A stretch of 64,000 nucleotides of DNA from Rhodobacteraceae bacterium M385 (lineage in GTDB: Bacteria > Pseudomonadota > Alphaproteobacteria > Rhodobacterales > Rhodobacteraceae). The position numbers and the translations under genes are program-made. The first letter of the stretch is position 1; every line of letters starts with the position of its first letter. The notes under the pieces are model-generated. The model did not search any database. It was not told where the DNA came from and worked only from the letters and a program-made list of their open reading frames with translations. Positions 34,903-43,600 of the stretch are shown here, piece by piece. The stretch lies in assembly GCA_025141835.1 (NCBI GenBank), contig CP081102.1:124001-188000 (forward strand), given 5' to 3'.

Positions 34903-36342
34903 ATGACCCGCCGTTTTGATGCTTTCGTTTTGTTTGCCGAGATGCGGACAGGTTCGAACTATCTCGAAGATAGCCTGAATAATTTCCCCGACATCAATTG
35001 TTTGGGGGAGGTTTATAATCCCACCTTCCTTGGCCATCACAACACGTTCGAGATGTATGGCTACGACATGGATAGGCGCGAACAAGACCCGTTGGGCTTG
35101 TTAGAGGCGATTATCGAAAACGGCGAAGGGCTGCCCGGCTTCCGACTGTTTCATGACCACGATGACCGCGTGGTGGAACGGGTGCTGCCCGACCCGCGCA
35201 TTGCCAAGGTGATCCTCACACGAAATCCGTTGGACAGCTACGTCAGCCGCAAGATTGCCAGCGCCACGGGGCAGTGGCGTTTGACCGACATGAAGCATGC
35301 GAAGACCGCGAAGATCCGCTTCGACACGCCCGAATTCGGAGAGCTGTTAGACGCGCTTCTACCCTTCCAAGAGCGTCTGCGTCAGGGGTTGCAGAAGACC
35401 GGGCAAGTGGCGTTTCAAGTCCGCTACGAGGATATCAACGACCCCGAAATGCTGAACGGTTTGGCGGCGTTTCTGGGCTCGGAAGAACGCGTCGATGCGA
35501 CCTCTAAGAAGTTGAAAAAGCAAAACCCCGCGCCCCTGCGCGATAAGGTGGAAAACTACGATGAAATGGTCAGCGCCTTAAGCGATCTGGACCGCTTCGG
35601 GCTTGATCGTTCCCCTGAGTTAGAGCCGGAGCGCGCCGCGCAGGTGCCCAACTTTGTGGCTCACCCCACCCTTGGTTTGCTGTTCTGCCCGATCAAAGGC
35701 GCGCCGGAAAATTCGGTGCTAAACTGGATGGGAGAGCTTGGCGGTGTGGGCAAAGATGCCCTGATCCGCAAAATGAGCCAGAAGCAGCTGCGCCAATGGA
35801 TGAAGGATAACCCCGGGTTCCGCAGTTTCACCGTGTTGCGCCATCCGGTCGCGCGGGCCTACTGCGTGTTCAACCGGTTCATTCTGCCCGACGATCGCCC
35901 CGCCTATGCCGATCCGCGCAAGACACTACGGCAGCGCTACAAGGTGCCGATGCCGAACAAAGCCCCCGGTCCCGATTGGTCCGAGGCGGAACAGAAAGCT
36001 GCGTTCCAAGGGTTCATCGGGTTTCTGAAGGGTAATTTGGCGGGCCAGACCAGCGTGCGCGTGGATCAGGCGTGGGCGACGCAAACGGCTATTTTGCAGG
36101 GCATATCCTCGGTCATGGTGCCGCAAGCGGTGATCCATGAAGAACAGATGAAGGACGCATTGCCCGCTTTGGCCCGGCAGGTCGGTGTGGAAGATGTGCC
36201 AGAGGTTGTTGGCGAAGCGATGCCTGGGGCCCATACGCTCAAGTCTGTGTACGACGGCAAGATCGAGCAGGCGCTAATTGACACGTATCGGCGCGACTAC
36301 ATCGGATTTGGGTTTCCAAGGTGGAACAAGCGGCCCGGTTAA
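34903..36342 (+). CDS. Protein with two sulfotransferase-like halves (NodH/Stf0-like plus sulfotransferase family 2-like)
   Basis: 479 aa. The N-terminal half has a PAPS 5'-phosphosulfate loop-like FAEMRTGSNYLEDSL (residues 11-25) and a 3'-phosphate motif VILTRNPLDSYVSR near 103-116, as in NodH/Stf0 sulfotransferases. From about residue 257 a second set appears, LLFCPIKGAPENSVLNW followed by FTVLRHPVARAYCVFNRFI near 308, which is the pattern of carbohydrate sulfotransferases of family 2. In the second half the usual basic/Ser residues of the loop are changed (KGAPENS), so its activity is uncertain. Probably sulfates a glycan from the neighbouring glycosyltransferases. It overlaps convergent ptsN by 4 nt. 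Confidence 0.75.
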   Translation: MTRRFDAFVLFAEMRTGSNYLEDSLNNFPDINCLGEVYNPTFLGHHNTFEMYGYDMDRREQDPLGLLEAIIENGEGLPGFRLFHDHDDRVVERVLPDPRIAKVILTRNPLDSYVSRKIASATGQWRLTDMKHAKTAKIRFDTPEFGELLDALLPFQERLRQGLQKTGQVAFQVRYEDINDPEMLNGLAAFLGSEERVDATSKKLKKQNPAPLRDKVENYDEMVSALSDLDRFGLDRSPELEPERAAQVPNFVAHPTLGLLFCPIKGAPENSVLNWMGELGGVGKDALIRKMSQKQLRQWMKDNPGFRSFTVLRHPVARAYCVFNRFILPDDRPAYADPRKTLRQRYKVPMPNKAPGPDWSEAEQKAAFQGFIGFLKGNLAGQTSVRVDQAWATQTAILQGISSVMVPQAVIHEEQMKDALPALARQVGVEDVPEVVGEAMPGAHTLKSVYDGKIEQALIDTYRRDYIGFGFPRWNKRPG

Positions 36343-36803
36343 GCCGCCTGTGTCGCCTCGCCTTCAGTCAGAAGGGCGAATAGCGCGAGCGGGTCGTTGT
36401 TGGCCCGCAATTTCGCGCAAAGGGTAGGGTTGCGCAGGGTGCGTGCGACCAAAGCCAGAGCTTTGAGGTGATCCACACCGGATTCCAGCGGCGCCAGAAG
36501 CACAAACACCAGATCCACCGGCTGACGATCGGCAGCGTCAAAGTCGATGGGTCGCTCCAGGCGCACGAAGGCACCCACAACGTGATCCAGCTCAGCCAGG
36601 CGGGCATGGGGCAGGGCGATGCCTTGGCCCACACCGGTCGGCCCAAGGTTTTCGCGTTCTTGCAGGGCTTCAAAGATTCGATGGGTGGGCACATCAACCA
36701 GCGTTTCCGCGATTTCAGAGACCGACTGGATCAAGCGCTTCTTGCTGCTGACATCGCCAACAACTCTGACAGCCTCGGGCGTCAGCAACGATGAAAGGTC
36801 CAT
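36339..36803 (-). CDS. ptsN: Nitrogen regulatory PTS protein EIIA-Ntr
   Basis: 154 aa from the ATG at 36803-36801 (MDLSSLLTPEAV). The phosphorylated histidine is in GIALPHARL, the classic EIIA-Fru/Ntr signature, followed by FDAADRQPVDLVFVLLAP. PtsN is the terminal acceptor of the PTS-Ntr phosphorelay and controls potassium, nitrogen or stress functions in proteobacteria; no sugar permease domain is attached. It lies 75 nt after hpf in the lptC-lptA-lptB-hpf-ptsN run. Confidence 0.94.
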   Translation of the reverse strand: MDLSSLLTPEAVRVVGDVSSKKRLIQSVSEIAETLVDVPTHRIFEALQERENLGPTGVGQGIALPHARLAELDHVVGAFVRLERPIDFDAADRQPVDLVFVLLAPLESGVDHLKALALVARTLRNPTLCAKLRANNDPLALFALLTEGEATQAA

Positions 36804-36878
36804 TCCGTATCTCCCCACGGGCGACTATGGCCGCCAAGTGTCGGCTCGGGGCAGATGCCTGCCCCTGAGCCAGATTAG

Positions 36879-37454
36879 TTAACTCGTCTCTGGATCAACC
36901 CAGCCTATGTTGCCGTCTTCACGGCGGTAGACCACGTTCACCCGGCCATGCCCCTGTTCGCGAAACACCAGAACTGGCGCTCCCGCGATTTCCATTTGCA
37001 TCACCGCTTCGCCGACGGACAGGGATGGAATCTTGGTCTCCATCTCGGCCACGATGATCGGCTGGAGCGTATCAGGCTCGGCCGTCTCATCCTCGGTCTC
37101 CGGTGAGGCGAGGATATACGAGGCACCGCCATAGACATCAATGGGGGTCGTCCGGTCTTTGTGGTGATCTTTTAGGCGCCTCTTGTATCGCCTTAGTTGC
37201 TTCTCAAGTTTGTCGGCGGTCGCTTCAAACGCGGCGTAGATCTCATGGGCATGAGCTTTGGCAGAGGCGGTCAGACCGGTCGACAGATGGACGGTGGTTT
37301 CACAAGCATATTCCGGCCCGGATTTAGAGAAGATGACCGTCGCGTCCGTTGGCCGCTCGGCGTATTTTTGGGCAATGCTGCCAAGATTATCCTGCACGTG
37401 GGTTTGCAGAGCTTGGCCAATTTCGATCTGTTTTCCGCTGATCTGATACCGCAT
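36879..37454 (-). CDS. hpf: Ribosome hibernation promoting factor (long form)
   Basis: 191 aa from the ATG at 37454-37452, which has a strong GGAGG seven bases upstream on the minus strand. The N-terminal S30AE domain begins MRYQISGKQIEIGQALQTHV; basic RRYKRRLKDHHKD follows. After a linker, the C-terminal dimerisation domain of long HPF is present (SVGEAVMQMEIAGAPVLVFREQGHGRVNVVYRREDGNIGWVDP). Long HPF alone makes 100S ribosome dimers in stationary phase. The leader holds a perfect 6-bp hairpin CACGAC/GTCGTG at 37477-37493. Confidence 0.95.
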   Translation of the reverse strand: MRYQISGKQIEIGQALQTHVQDNLGSIAQKYAERPTDATVIFSKSGPEYACETTVHLSTGLTASAKAHAHEIYAAFEATADKLEKQLRRYKRRLKDHHKDRTTPIDVYGGASYILASPETEDETAEPDTLQPIIVAEMETKIPSLSVGEAVMQMEIAGAPVLVFREQGHGRVNVVYRREDGNIGWVDPETS

Positions 37455-37642
37455 GTAACCTCCGGTTTTGTGGTCACACGACGCTGTGTCGTGCTTGTTA
37501 ACATGATGATTTTGAATGTCATTGAGAGTGCGCTGGGGAAGTCGAAACTTCGGCTTTCCGTGCCGGGCACTAAGAGATGAAGCGATCGCAACCATCCCTC
37601 GTATCAGACGAGGAATCGGGGGCCTGTGTCAATGGAATTGGT

Positions 37643-38392
37643 TCAGGTGATTTTAAACGACTGGCCCAGATAGACCCGGCGCACGTTCTCATCGCGGACC
37701 ACCTCGTCGGCGGTGCCGGACATGATGATAACGCCGTCGTGCAAGATATAAGCCCGGTCCACGATGGCCAGAGTCTCTTGTACGTTGTGGTCAGTGATAA
37801 GCACACCAATGCCACGGGTCTTGAGTTCGGCCACCAACGCGCGGATATCGCCCACCGCAATCGGGTCCACACCGGCAAAAGGTTCATCCAAAAGAACATA
37901 TCGCGGGTTAGAGGCAAGGCATCGTGCAATTTCAGCCCGCCGACGTTCGCCACCAGACAGCGACAGCGCGGGCGCACGGCGCAGGTGCTCGATGGAGAAT
38001 TCTGACAGCAGTTCTTCCAGCCGATCACGCCGCTTCTTGCGCTTAGGCTCCACCACTTCCAGGATTGCCATGATGTTGTCTTCTACTGACAAGCCGCGAA
38101 AAATCGACATTTCTTGCGGCAGATAGCCTACCCCGGCGCGGGCACGGCGATACATGGGAAACAGGGTGACGTCTTGGCCATCAATCGTGACCCGTCCGCC
38201 ATCGGGCGTGATAAGCCCGGCGATGCAATAAAAGCTGGTGGTTTTGCCCGAGCCATTGGGGCCAAGCAGGGCGACAACTTCGCCCCGGTTCAATTCCAGC
38301 GTCACGTCGCGGATCACCGGGCGCTTGCGGTAGCTTTTACGCAACCGCTCAACGCGCAGCCCGGCAGAGCCTTCTGTGACGTTCAAAGCCAT
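37643..38392 (-). CDS. lptB: LPS export ABC transporter ATP-binding protein LptB
   Basis: 249 aa. LptB powers extraction of lipopolysaccharide from the inner membrane with LptFG. Walker A is GPNGSGKTT, the signature LSGGERRRAEIARCLA, Walker B YVLLDEPFAGVDPIA, and the H-loop ITDHNVQETL. Partner lptFG is not in this window. It shares one base with the lptA stop. A CCTCGT/ACGAGG hairpin (37597-37613) follows in the direction of transcription but without a T-run. Confidence 0.96.
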   Translation of the reverse strand: MALNVTEGSAGLRVERLRKSYRKRPVIRDVTLELNRGEVVALLGPNGSGKTTSFYCIAGLITPDGGRVTIDGQDVTLFPMYRRARAGVGYLPQEMSIFRGLSVEDNIMAILEVVEPKRKKRRDRLEELLSEFSIEHLRRAPALSLSGGERRRAEIARCLASNPRYVLLDEPFAGVDPIAVGDIRALVAELKTRGIGVLITDHNVQETLAIVDRAYILHDGVIIMSGTADEVVRDENVRRVYLGQSFKIT

Positions 38393-38874
38393 TACTCAGT
38401 GCCGCCAAGCACGGTCCGCACCCGCCCATCAACGGACCCGTTGCCGGTGCGCATGTTGACGACCATGCTATCGCCCGCGATGGCGGTTTGGCCTTGGGTC
38501 ACCAATACGCTGCCTGACAGGGTCAACAGGGCCGAAGCGACCTCGAACCTTGCTTGCGCGCCTTCGGCCGCGTCCGTTCCTCGGGTCACGAGAACGCCGC
38601 CGGTGGCGATGACTTCGCTGACATCTTGCGTGCCGGAGGTGCCGTACAGGATGCGAACCGCCCCGGCGGCCATGCGTAGATCCCCTTGGACAACGATCAC
38701 ATTGCCGGTGAAAACGGCCTCGCCCGTGGTTTGATCCACGGTCAAGCCGTCGGCTGTGACCTCCACTGGTTGGCGTTCGTCGTAGCTGACGCCGCCAAAT
38801 CCGATGTTCACCTGCGCCGAAGCTGGCGTTGCAAAAAGAAGAAACAGGCCCAACAGGGCAAAAATACGGTGCAT
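38392..38874 (-). CDS. lptA: LPS transport periplasmic protein LptA
   Basis: 160 aa from the ATG at 38874-38872 (MHRIFALLGLFLLFATPASAQ), which starts a clear signal peptide with an ASA-Q cleavage site; an in-frame ATG nine codons upstream overlaps lptC and would spoil it. The OstA/LptA beta-jellyroll follows: VEVTADGLTVDQTTGEAVFTGNVIVVQGDLRM. LptA bridges LPS across the periplasm between LptC and LptD. Confidence 0.93.
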   Translation of the reverse strand: MHRIFALLGLFLLFATPASAQVNIGFGGVSYDERQPVEVTADGLTVDQTTGEAVFTGNVIVVQGDLRMAAGAVRILYGTSGTQDVSEVIATGGVLVTRGTDAAEGAQARFEVASALLTLSGSVLVTQGQTAIAGDSMVVNMRTGNGSVDGRVRTVLGGTE

Positions 38875-38884
38875 GGGCGACCCT

Positions 38885-39481
38885 TTAACTTTGGGGTTCA
38901 TATAGCACTCGGACGGCGCCGTTGAAACGGAGGATTGTTTCCCCTTGCGGACCTGTGACTTCCATGGTGTCGGCGGTCACATCTATGCCGGGGCCGGTGG
39001 CGTGCACGGGGGTAGGGGACCGCATGTTGATGACATCCAGCGCCATCACCATGGTTTCGCTTTGAATGCGGTAGCCTAGGGATGATTGCAGCACGACATC
39101 GTCGGTGAATGTGGCCATCTGCGCGGCCATGTCGAACTCTCCGAACGCGGCTTGGATCGTCATGTAGTCGGTCGCGCTTAAATCCATACGCCCGTCAATG
39201 GTTTCGGCGCGAATTCTATCGGTGGCCTCAACGCCCGTGGTGACGGCTTGCGCGGTTAACACGATCTCTTGGCCGTCGCCCATAACGCCAGCAAAGCGCG
39301 GCTCGCTTACACGTTGCTCGCGCTCAATCTGGTTCACGTCGACCTCGGTGTAGGCGAGGGCGGCGTCGGGGTCGGGTGTGCCGGACAGAAGAAAGATCGA
39401 GGATAAGAGGGCAAGCGCGATCAGGGGCAGGGTGATTTTCACCCAGACCACAGTTTTGGAATAAAGGTTATCGCGTGCCAC
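38885..39481 (-). CDS. lptC: LPS export system protein LptC
   Basis: 198 aa. A single N-terminal membrane anchor (ITLPLIALALLSSIFLLSG, residues 16-34) is followed by a periplasmic LptC beta-jellyroll (RIRAETIDGRMDL, YRIQSETMVMALDVINMRSP, GPGIDVTADTMEVTG). LptC passes LPS from LptBFG to LptA. The order lptC-lptA-lptB on the minus strand, with 10-nt or one-base junctions, supports the assignment, which by sequence alone would be weaker since LptC evolves fast. Confidence 0.9.
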   Translation of the reverse strand: MARDNLYSKTVVWVKITLPLIALALLSSIFLLSGTPDPDAALAYTEVDVNQIEREQRVSEPRFAGVMGDGQEIVLTAQAVTTGVEATDRIRAETIDGRMDLSATDYMTIQAAFGEFDMAAQMATFTDDVVLQSSLGYRIQSETMVMALDVINMRSPTPVHATGPGIDVTADTMEVTGPQGETILRFNGAVRVLYEPQS

Positions 39482-39516
39482 GGGATCACATCCTTCGAGC
39501 GGTTCTACAAAGCGCT

Positions 39517-40128
39517 TTAGTGGCTGAAAATGTCCATTTCGGGCCAGCCTGCCAAATCTAGTTTGGCGCGCATCGGCAGAAAGTCAAAACACGCCTGCGC
39601 CATCTCGGTCCGGCCTTCGCGGGCCAGCATCACGTCCAGCTTCTCTTTCACGCCGTGCAGGTACAACACGTCCGAGGCGGCATAGGCCACTTGCGCGTCG
39701 GTCAGCGCATCCGCGCCCCAGTCCGACGATTGCTGCTGCTTCGAGATGTCGATCGACAAAAGCTCCTGCAACAGATTCTTCAGCCCGTGACGGTCCGTAT
39801 AGGTCCGTACCAGCTTGGAGGCGATCTTGGTGCAGTAGACCGGCGCCGTCAGGGCACCGAAAGCGTGATACATCGCGGCGATGTCGAAGCGACCAAAGTG
39901 GAACAGCTTCAGGGTGTTCGGGTCTTCCAGAAGGGCGCAAAGGTTGGGTGCTTCGGTCTGACCTTTGGCGACCTGCACCAGATGCGCGTTGCCGTCGCCG
40001 TCGGACAATTGGATCACGCAAAGGCGGTCGCGGTGCGGATGCAGGCCCATCGTTTCGCAATCAATGGCGACGATGGGGCCTAGTTGCAGGCCATCGGGAA
40101 GGTCGTTCTGGTAGAGAGTGTTGGTCAT
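39517..40128 (-). CDS. Ribonuclease D family 3'-5' exonuclease (short form)
   Basis: 203 aa. Only the DEDDy exonuclease domain is present: IVAIDCETMGL (ExoI), LFHFGRFDIAAMYHAFG (ExoII), and AYAASDVLYLHGVKEKL (ExoIII with the tyrosine). The HRDC domains of full-length RNase D are missing. Short alphaproteobacterial proteins of this kind are annotated RNase D; they likely trim tRNA or other RNA 3' ends. The gene lies 35 nt upstream of lptC on the same strand, and a GCGGGG/CCCCGC hairpin lies upstream of its start (40159-40174). Confidence 0.88.
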   Translation of the reverse strand: MTNTLYQNDLPDGLQLGPIVAIDCETMGLHPHRDRLCVIQLSDGDGNAHLVQVAKGQTEAPNLCALLEDPNTLKLFHFGRFDIAAMYHAFGALTAPVYCTKIASKLVRTYTDRHGLKNLLQELLSIDISKQQQSSDWGADALTDAQVAYAASDVLYLHGVKEKLDVMLAREGRTEMAQACFDFLPMRAKLDLAGWPEMDIFSH

Positions 40129-40550
40129 CGGATGCCCCGCGATTGAAATTTCAGGTCAGCGGGGGCAGCCCCGCGCGTTTAGGGAGGCCATGGATCGGCA
40201 GAACATGAAAGACTGAGCGCCGTGGAAATGCCTCTAAACTACATGCCGAGCTATACATCAGCAGGCAAAACTACCAGTAAAAAATGCCCCAAGGGCGCGG
40301 TGAACGTGCTCGGAGCAGCGTCTGGTATGCAGTGTGATGATCCTCGATTCACTTGGTCGACACAGGCCACATGAACAAGGTTGTCTTGCGGGCACCGCGG
40401 ACCTCTGACCGATCATCGGCCTTGGCCCGGCAAACGACAGCATTCCGCCCCACACCCCGCGACACGCATTAGCAAATCATCCAGTTATTCTGATAGCGGA
40501 GAGGGAGTGTATCGACCTCTGTCAGCGCGAACTTGTCGGCGAGAGAGAAA
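40129..40550. other. Gene-free stretch upstream of rnd
   Basis: No convincing coding frame, repeat or RNA gene was seen between rnd and tRNA-Leu. The only structure noticed is the perfect GCGGGG-gcag-CCCCGC hairpin at 40159-40174 near the rnd start. Any rnd promoter must lie here. Confidence 0.5.
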
Positions 40551-40637
40551 TGGTGCCCAGGAGAGGACTCGAACCTCCACATCGTTGCCAATACTAGCAC
40601 CTGAAGCTAGCGCGTCTACCAATTCCGCCACCTGGGC
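40551..40637 (-). tRNA. tRNA-Leu (anticodon CAG)
   Basis: Read on the minus strand, the 7-bp acceptor GCCCAGG pairs with CCTGGGC followed by encoded ACCA (CCA at 40553-40551). The D arm contains GAATTGGTAGACGC. The anticodon stem CTAGC/GCTAG holds the loop TTCAGGT with anticodon CAG. A long variable arm (TATTGGCAACGATGT region) and the T loop GGTTCGAGTCC are present, as expected of a class II leucine tRNA. It reads CUG codons. The encoded CCA and 87-nt length are complete. Confidence 0.96.
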
Positions 40638-40679
40638 AGGTGTCGTGAGAGCGGCTGATATAGGCGCTTTGCGAGGGCG

Positions 40680-43600
40680 TCAATAGTCCTGCTCGAAGAA
40701 GATGCCAATCGAGCTGTTTCCCCCCGATCCGACAGAGCCACGGGCAGTAATGTTTGGGGTCAGATCAATGTTCAGGGACAGATCAGCATCGCCCTCGGCG
40801 TTGATGGTCACGTCGGTGTAAATGTTGTCGGATAGATAGCGCCCTGCGGTCACGGCTGCGTTGCCCTCATCATCGGTGCTCAGATCCAGATCGTCGAGGC
40901 CAAGCCCCTCTCTCAGGCCCGCGATAAAGCCAGAGTTGGTGGAGCCGCCCGCCAGCGACGTGGCGGCGTCGGCCAATTGCAGAAGCTGCAACGGAGACAG
41001 GCCCGAGACAGAGCGCCCGAAAAGAAGCTGCGCAAGCACCTCATCTTCGGGCAGGGACGGGCTGGAGGAGAAGGTAATTTCCGGGCTGGAGGCGGCGCCA
41101 ATCACGCTGATGGTGATCTCGTAGCCGCTGGCGCGCGACGTGGCGGCAAGGCGCAGGAAAGGGTCAAAACTGCCTTGTAGCGTCGCGGATCCTTCGGTGA
41201 AGTCCAGCCGTGTCCCCAGAACGGATAGCCGTCCACGGATCAGGTTAAATTGTCCGGTCGGGATCATGTTGGCAGTGGTGCCAAACAACCGCAAAGAGCC
41301 GCCAAATTCCGCATCTATCCCGCGCCCGCGCAAGAAGATGCGCCCCGGTGCGTTGATCGTCAGGTCAAGCCCCGTGGTGACGCTTCCACTGGCGCTACCG
41401 GCGGCCGTGCCGAGCATCCCCGCAAACCGCCGGGTCAGGCGTTGATCAGCAGTCTCTCCGGTGAAGGTGATTTCGGGGATGGCGGCGCTGCCATAGAAGC
41501 TCGCCTCCGGCACCCGAATCTCGGATTCGCCGAGGTTGACGGTGCCGCTGACCTGTGGCCCACGCGCGAGGGGGCCGGAAACGCTAAGGTTGGCGCTGGT
41601 GATCCGCGCCTCATAAAGAGTCGCATCGACGATTCGGGCGTCCCGCAGGCCGATGGAGATTTGGCCGTCCAGCCCCGCACTCGCCAAGTTGATCGACCCT
41701 TGCGCATTCAGTTGCCCACCGGTGGAAAGCGTGCCATTTCCGTTGATCGAAAGTCGCCCGCCGGAAAGCTGGCCCGAGACGCCAACATCCTCGATCGCGA
41801 CGGCGAAGGTCGGGGCAGAAACCCGCGCGCCGCTGATGTTGAGCGAGCCCGACACCGCCCCAAGACCCGGTTGTCCTTCAATAGACAGGTTGAACCCCAA
41901 CGTGCCCCGGATCGAGCGGGGGGCGATATAGCGGTTCGCCAACGCCAGCGGTGCTTGACCAGCCGCGGTCAAATCAACGCTGCCATCGGGCAGGCCGACG
42001 CGCCCGTTCACCGCGGCGTTCATGCCGCCGGGGCCGCTCAGGTTCGTGCTCAATTGCCAAGGGTCCGTGCCATTGCGGGTGATCGTCCCGGTGCCGCTCA
42101 CCGGACCAGAGAGGGCATCGGTGAATAGGCCAACGTTTGTCAGGCGCGCGTCAATGTCGGCGCGGCTGGTGTCCGGCCCGATGCTTGCGCCCCCGCTTAG
42201 GGAAAGCTCCGGGTTGGAAAGCGACAGATCAGAAAGGATCAGGACCCCATCGTCGCGTACGGCGGTGGCTGTCAGCGTCGTGCGTCCGGCGAACAGCTGC
42301 GGCGGGACAGCGTCACCAAGGTTCAACCCTTCGGCGGAGGCATCAAGATCAAGGGCGAAATCGGTGGTATCGGCGTTGAAGGTTCCGGCGACATCGGCCC
42401 GGATCGCGTTCGGTCCGGTCAGCGTGGCCGTTACATCAAAGGGCAATGTGCCGCTTCGGGCCACATCGGCGGTAATCGTGACAGGCCCAGACATGAGGGC
42501 GGTAAACAGGCCCACATCCTGAAGCTGGAATCGGGTGGTGGCCGACGTATCGCCCGAGCTGAGGTCAGCCGCCCCGGTTAGGCTCAATTCTGCATTTTCG
42601 AGACTAAGGTCGTTCAGCGACAGCCCGGTTTCGTCCCGTGTCACTTGGGCCGACAACAGCGTTTCGCCAGCAAAGATCTGCGAGGGCAGGGCATCGGCCA
42701 GTATCAAGTCCCGCCCGGTGCCACTGATCGCCAGATCAAACGCGCCAGACAGGGCTTCGGCAGTGCCCGACAGGCCCAGATCAACGGCGCCTTCCAAGGG
42801 TTGCCCGGACAGCGCGGCAAAGCGGGTCAGATCGCTGGCCATTGCCGACAAATCAAGCACCAGATCAAGACGCTCTTCCCCCGTTCGCGCCGATGCGCTG
42901 CCCGTTAGGGTCACGTCACCGGACCGGATGTTTAGGCCCGAAAGGATCATCGGCGCGCCGTTGACCCAAGACATCTGCCCGTCCAGATCAACACGGCTGC
43001 CCAAGGCCTGCGCAAGGGCGGGGTCACTGTGGCTTAGGCCCGCCATCGTGCCACTAATCATCGAAGTGGCTGCATCAAGCCCGGTGGCGGAAATTCCGAC
43101 GGTGCCTTGAAGGTCCAGCGCGGTGTCTTCGACGGCCAAATCGTCCACTGACAAAGCATCAAGGTCCAGACGTAGCCGGTAGCTATCCCCTTCTGCGCGA
43201 TCGTAGATTATAGCGAGCCCGGCGCGGGCGATTTCGGCGTCAACGCCGCCAACAGGCAGGCGGACCGTGTCGCCCTCGGGCGGTGTGATTTGCCCGAGCA
43301 ATGATACATCCATCGGCAAGCCACGGGCATCCAGGGTCACATCGCCTTGGAGCGTCAGCGCGGCCGAGGTAAGGCGCAGCGCCTCAAGCGAGGTTTCGCC
43401 CGTCGCAGTCTGCCGCACCTGTGCCTGAAGCTGCACATCATCGCCAAAGAACTCGCGGTAGTCAGGCAGCAATAGCGGAGAGATATCTCCGCCAATATCG
43501 GCCACAATTAACTGGTCACCACCTTCCCCAACCGACGAAATCACCTGCCCGGTGATCCGGTCTTCCCCGTCTGTGGCCAGCTCAATCTGGGCAGTGAATT

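Noticed and set aside
40129..40550. Short open frames between rnd and tRNA-Leu
   Set aside because: None has a ribosome binding site with recognisable protein character; the region seems non-coding.
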